NCBI GenBank assembly: GCA_964471865.1
Contig: CAYYHU010000057.1
Coordinates: forward strand, 1-8,596
Direction: 5' to 3'
From: CAYMUC01 sp964471865
Lineage (GTDB): Bacteria > Actinomycetota > Acidimicrobiia > Acidimicrobiales > Ilumatobacteraceae
Length of the DNA: 8,596 nucleotides
The translations under genes were made by a program, and so were the position numbers. Shown here one piece after another: positions 5,912 through 8,596 of this stretch (positions are counted from its first letter, which is position 1; each line of letters begins with the position of its first letter). The notes beneath the pieces were generated by a model that ran no database searches, had not been told where the DNA came from, and was given only the letters and a program-made list of their open reading frames with translations.

Positions 5912-7939
5912 ATGAGCAGCAGCGGGAACCGCAGCGTCGTCAACGACCGGTACGAGATCGAACGCCGCATCGGCCGCGGCGGTATGGCCGATGTCTTCTT
6001 GGCCCGCGACCTTCTGCTCGATCGCCCCGTGGCGATCAAGGTGCTGTTTCCCGAGTTCGCGACCGATCCCGCCTTCGTGGAGCGATTCCGACGCGAAGCT
6101 CAGGCAGCGGCCAACCTCACCCACCCCAACATCGTCGCCGTCTACGACTGGGGCCGAGCCGGCACCACGTACTTCATGGCCATGGAATACGTTCCCGGCC
6201 GCACCCTGGCCGACGTACTCAAGTCCAACGGCCGTCTCACCGCCCATCAAGCGAGCACCGTGGCGTTGGAGGTGGCGGCGGCACTTGCTTTCGCACATCA
6301 CAGCGGCGTCGTGCACCGCGACATCAAGCCCGCCAACATCCTGATCGGCGACAACGGCCAGATGAAGGTCGCCGACTTCGGAATCGCCCGGGCTCTGGGC
6401 TCGAGCGTCGAGGCCAACCTCACCCAGGCCGGCGCGGTGATGGGCACCGCCACCTATTTCTCGCCCGAACAAGCCCAAGGTGGCCAACCCGACCCTCGTA
6501 GCGATCTGTATTCCCTGGGCGTGGTCCTCTACGAGATGGTCGCGGGACGTCCGCCCTTCAGTGGTGACACTCCCGTGTCGATCGCGTACAAGCAGGTTCA
6601 CGACACGCCGCCGCCCTTGCGGGGACTCGTGGCCGATCTCCCGCGGCCCTTCGAAGCGATCGTGGCGCGTCTGCTCGCCAAGTCCCCGGATTCGCGCTAC
6701 CCCACGGCCGAGTCGGTCCGCGACGATCTTCGACGTTTCCGCGAAGGCAAACCGGTCGAAGCTCTCGAAATCGCCAAGGGGGCACGCGCCGAGGCCCCCA
6801 CGGAGGCCTTGGCAGCCACCATGGCGGTACCCACCGATCCCGAGAACGTTCCGACTCGCGCGATGCCCCGCCAGATGTCGGTGGATCAACCGCCGGTGGA
6901 GGACGTCCTGCCGCGCCGCGCGGGATGGTTCCTTCTCGCCTCGGTGATCGTGGCGGTGGCGCTCGTGCTCGGCGGTATCGGGCTGTATCGGGCACTCACC
7001 GACGAACAAGTGGCGGCATCGTTGACGGTTCCCGATGTCACCGGGTCATCCCTGCGCGAGGCCACCACCACCCTGATCGATGCCGGATTGAATCCGGTTC
7101 CTCGCCCGACGCCTCGTGATGGTGTGGGCGACGACGTCGTCTACGCCCAACAGCCGGCGCCTGAGACCCCGGTGGAACGCGGTACCGAGATCGTCGTCAC
7201 CTACAACCCGGCTCCAGTCCCTGTGACGGTGCCCACGGTGATCGGAGTAGATCTCGACACCGCAAACGAAGCGTTGACCGCCCGCGGCCTACGGGCCGTG
7301 GTCGTCGACCTGGCCGAAAGTGCCGAAGTCCCCGAAGGTCTGATCCTCAGCCAGGTCCCAGCCGCTGGGGTCGAGGTCCGACCCGGGGAAACGATCGAGG
7401 TCGTGTTGTCCTCAGGGGCCAATCAGGTCGTCATCCCCAATGTGCGAGGTCAGATGGCTCAGGACGCCTCGGCACTGCTCACAGGAGATCCCTATGGCTT
7501 CACCGTCACCCCGGTGGAGGAACCCTCCGAAACCGTGGCCGCAGGTGCGGTGATCGGTACCGAACCAGCGATCGGTAACACGGTGCCCCGTGGAGAATCG
7601 ATCGTTCTCGTGGTGTCCAGTGGCACCGATCGCATCGCCATGCCCTCGTTGGTCGGCGCTGACGAACTCGACGTGGACGAGATCCTCGGCGATCTGGGTC
7701 TGTTCGCCGACATCACCTATGTGACCGTTCCCTTCGAGTCACCCGATGCCGGCATCGTGTTGTCCCAGAGCATCGCTCCCACGGTTCTCGTCGATCCGGG
7801 AACGGTGGTGCGCCTGCGCGTCGGCGTGGCTGCGGTTCCCACCACCACGACCACGACTCTCGCCCCCGACACCACCCTGGCACCTGAGGTTCCCGACGGC
7901 GGCGGCGATGCGACTACGAGCGCGTCGGCAGCAGGCTGA
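5912..7939 (+). CDS. pknB: Transmembrane Ser/Thr protein kinase with four PASTA repeats (PknB)
   Basis: Receptor-type kinase of 675 residues. Cytoplasmic kinase domain about 14-275: glycine loop GRGGMADV (21-28), ATP-binding K43, catalytic loop HRDIKPAN with D137 and N142, DFG (155-157), activation loop with T171 and T179, SPEQ (184-187), and DLYSLGVVLYEM. All catalytic residues are present. A juxtamembrane linker (276-336) leads to one membrane segment (about 338-359). Outside are four PASTA repeats at about 372-432, 439-502, 506-571 and 575-639, each opening with V/I/M-P-(D/T/N/S)-V/L-x-G, then a Thr/Pro/Ala-rich tail (640-675). PASTA repeats bind muropeptides or lipid II in relatives, and PknB tunes growth and division by phosphorylating wall enzymes and FHA partners. 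In M. tuberculosis PknB the activation-loop sites are T171 and T173; here T171 is kept and 173 is Ala. No pknA lies before it. The start fits the family N-terminus and the -10 box 9 nt upstream. Confidence 0.96.
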   Translation: MSSSGNRSVVNDRYEIERRIGRGGMADVFLARDLLLDRPVAIKVLFPEFATDPAFVERFRREAQAAANLTHPNIVAVYDWGRAGTTYFMAMEYVPGRTLADVLKSNGRLTAHQASTVALEVAAALAFAHHSGVVHRDIKPANILIGDNGQMKVADFGIARALGSSVEANLTQAGAVMGTATYFSPEQAQGGQPDPRSDLYSLGVVLYEMVAGRPPFSGDTPVSIAYKQVHDTPPPLRGLVADLPRPFEAIVARLLAKSPDSRYPTAESVRDDLRRFREGKPVEALEIAKGARAEAPTEALAATMAVPTDPENVPTRAMPRQMSVDQPPVEDVLPRRAGWFLLASVIVAVALVLGGIGLYRALTDEQVAASLTVPDVTGSSLREATTTLIDAGLNPVPRPTPRDGVGDDVVYAQQPAPETPVERGTEIVVTYNPAPVPVTVPTVIGVDLDTANEALTARGLRAVVVDLAESAEVPEGLILSQVPAAGVEVRPGETIEVVLSSGANQVVIPNVRGQMAQDASALLTGDPYGFTVTPVEEPSETVAAGAVIGTEPAIGNTVPRGESIVLVVSSGTDRIAMPSLVGADELDVDEILGDLGLFADITYVTVPFESPDAGIVLSQSIAPTVLVDPGTVVRLRVGVAAVPTTTTTTLAPDTTLAPEVPDGGGDATTSASAAG

Positions 7940-7954
7940 GTCGATCGCAGATTG

Positions 7955-8596
7955 TCAGCGAGGCGGACAGCCCGGGTCACCCCAGGCTTGAGCCGGTGGC
8001 GCATCGCTGCGGGAGAGCTCACCGCTATGCGCACCCGATGTCAGAACCTGGGAGCGGGCACCGGTCCAGATCGATTCGGTGAGCACCGCATCACACGCGA
8101 TGACGTCCAGGTCGGTCTCGCGCAGGCTGGTACCGAACAGACTCGCCGAGGACACGTCCAGCGAACCCACCGATCCATCGAGAATCGCCTCATCCAAGGT
8201 CGCGGCCCACACCTGGGAACGGTCGAACTGGATCCGCTGCATCTCGGCTCGTTCGAAGGACGCCCCCGTACCCGTCACTCCTTGCCAACGGGTTTCGGTC
8301 AAGCGCGCATCATCGAGATCGGCACCGGACAGATCGACCCGGTTCAACGCTGCACCCTGGGTTCCGGAGCGCGACATCGAGGCGTCGTAGAGAATCCGTG
8401 CATCCTCCGTGGAGAGATCCACATCAGCCCACTGGGACCGGCGCAGATCGGCATCGGTCAGGTTCACCCCCTGCCAGCGACTGCCTGAGAATCTGGCCTC
8501 CACGGCGCTGAGACCCCGAGCGTTGACCTGGGTCCAGCTGGAATCGAGAACCAGAGCGCCATCGAGAAGCACCCCGCTGAGATCCATATCGAACAC
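7955..8596 (-). CDS. Pentapeptide-repeat protein (runs off right edge)
   Basis: The last 213 codons of a minus-strand gene. The frame is open to the window edge; the GTG at the edge is probably internal because the repeat is already under way. Residues about 1-180 (counted from the edge) follow a degenerate A-(D/N/x)-(L/F/W/M)-x-x pentad. The clearest parts are VDLSG-ADLDD-ARLTE-TRWQG (87-106), ASFER-AEMQR-IQFDR (112-126) and ATLDE-AILDG (132-141). The register slips around GSVGSL (141-146). Such sequences fold as a right-handed four-sided beta helix. The final ~33 residues are polar and non-repetitive, ending in a Pro-rich tip. There is no membrane segment in the visible part. Some pentapeptide proteins protect DNA gyrase from quinolones, but most have no known role, and nothing here supports gyrase protection. 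It converges on pknB with 15 nt between the stops. Confidence 0.85.
   Translation of the reverse strand: MFDMDLSGVLLDGALVLDSSWTQVNARGLSAVEARFSGSRWQGVNLTDADLRRSQWADVDLSTEDARILYDASMSRSGTQGAALNRVDLSGADLDDARLTETRWQGVTGTGASFERAEMQRIQFDRSQVWAATLDEAILDGSVGSLDVSSASLFGTSLRETDLDVIACDAVLTESIWTGARSQVLTSGAHSGELSRSDAPPAQAWGDPGCPPR

Noticed and set aside
5876..7009. 377-codon open frame on the minus strand, antisense to pknB
   Set aside because: It lies opposite an unmistakable kinase domain. High GC with strong third-position bias commonly keeps such mirror frames open, and the translation shows no domain or sensible composition.
7935..7959. Possible terminator between the convergent genes: GCTGA and TCAGC arms with a 15-nt loop
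   Set aside because: Five-base arms with a long loop and no T tract make a weak hairpin; I cannot support it as a terminator.
7952..8488. 178-codon plus-strand frame over the pentapeptide-repeat gene
   Set aside because: The minus strand shows clear pentad periodicity with L/F/W/M at the centre; the plus-strand translation shows no pattern.

Overview
This high-GC window looks like chromosomal core DNA from an actinobacterium. The main block is the conserved Ser/Thr-phosphorylation and cell-wall-growth locus known from mycobacteria and streptomycetes, in the order fhaA-fhaB-pstP-rodA-pbpA-pknB on the + strand. There is one kinase gene here instead of the pknA-pknB pair of mycobacteria. The class Acidimicrobiia is my guess from the single kinase, the short FhaA and the promoter style; the sequence does not prove it. 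In several actinobacteria this locus and serS both lie in the origin-proximal part of the chromosome, so a position near oriC is plausible, but no origin is visible.

Layout: positions 1-475 (minus) hold the N-terminal 158 residues of seryl-tRNA synthetase, which runs off the left edge. Positions 476-534 are a 59-bp divergent promoter region containing a perfect 9-bp inverted repeat. Positions 535-5871 are a tightly packed run of five genes: fhaA (DUF3662 + FHA), fhaB (membrane anchor + FHA), pstP (PP2C phosphatase with one membrane segment), rodA (SEDS glycosyltransferase, 12 predicted membrane segments) and pbpA (class B transpeptidase). Within this run the joins are ATGA overlaps or gaps of 1 nt. 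After a 40-bp gap comes pknB (5912-7939, kinase + membrane segment + four PASTA repeats). After 15 bp a convergent pentapeptide-repeat gene (minus) fills the rest and runs off the right edge.

How the genes work together (family knowledge): PknB senses wall fragments or lipid II through its outside PASTA repeats and phosphorylates Thr residues inside. PstP reverses this. FhaA and FhaB bind phosphothreonine and carry the signal to wall-synthesis partners. RodA polymerises glycan strands and PbpA cross-links them.

The main observation beyond standard annotation is a shared motif, C(A/G)GTA(A/G)CCT followed by exactly 9 nt and then the start codon. It precedes serS, fhaA and pknB, the three genes that are first behind an intergenic gap, and none of the three has a Shine-Dalgarno sequence. 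Three of the four downstream operon genes (fhaB, pstP, pbpA) have one. This points to near-leaderless transcripts, to serS and fhaA promoters that overlap head to head, and to a separate promoter for the kinase. I see no mobile element, CRISPR array, RNA gene or clearly new multi-gene system.
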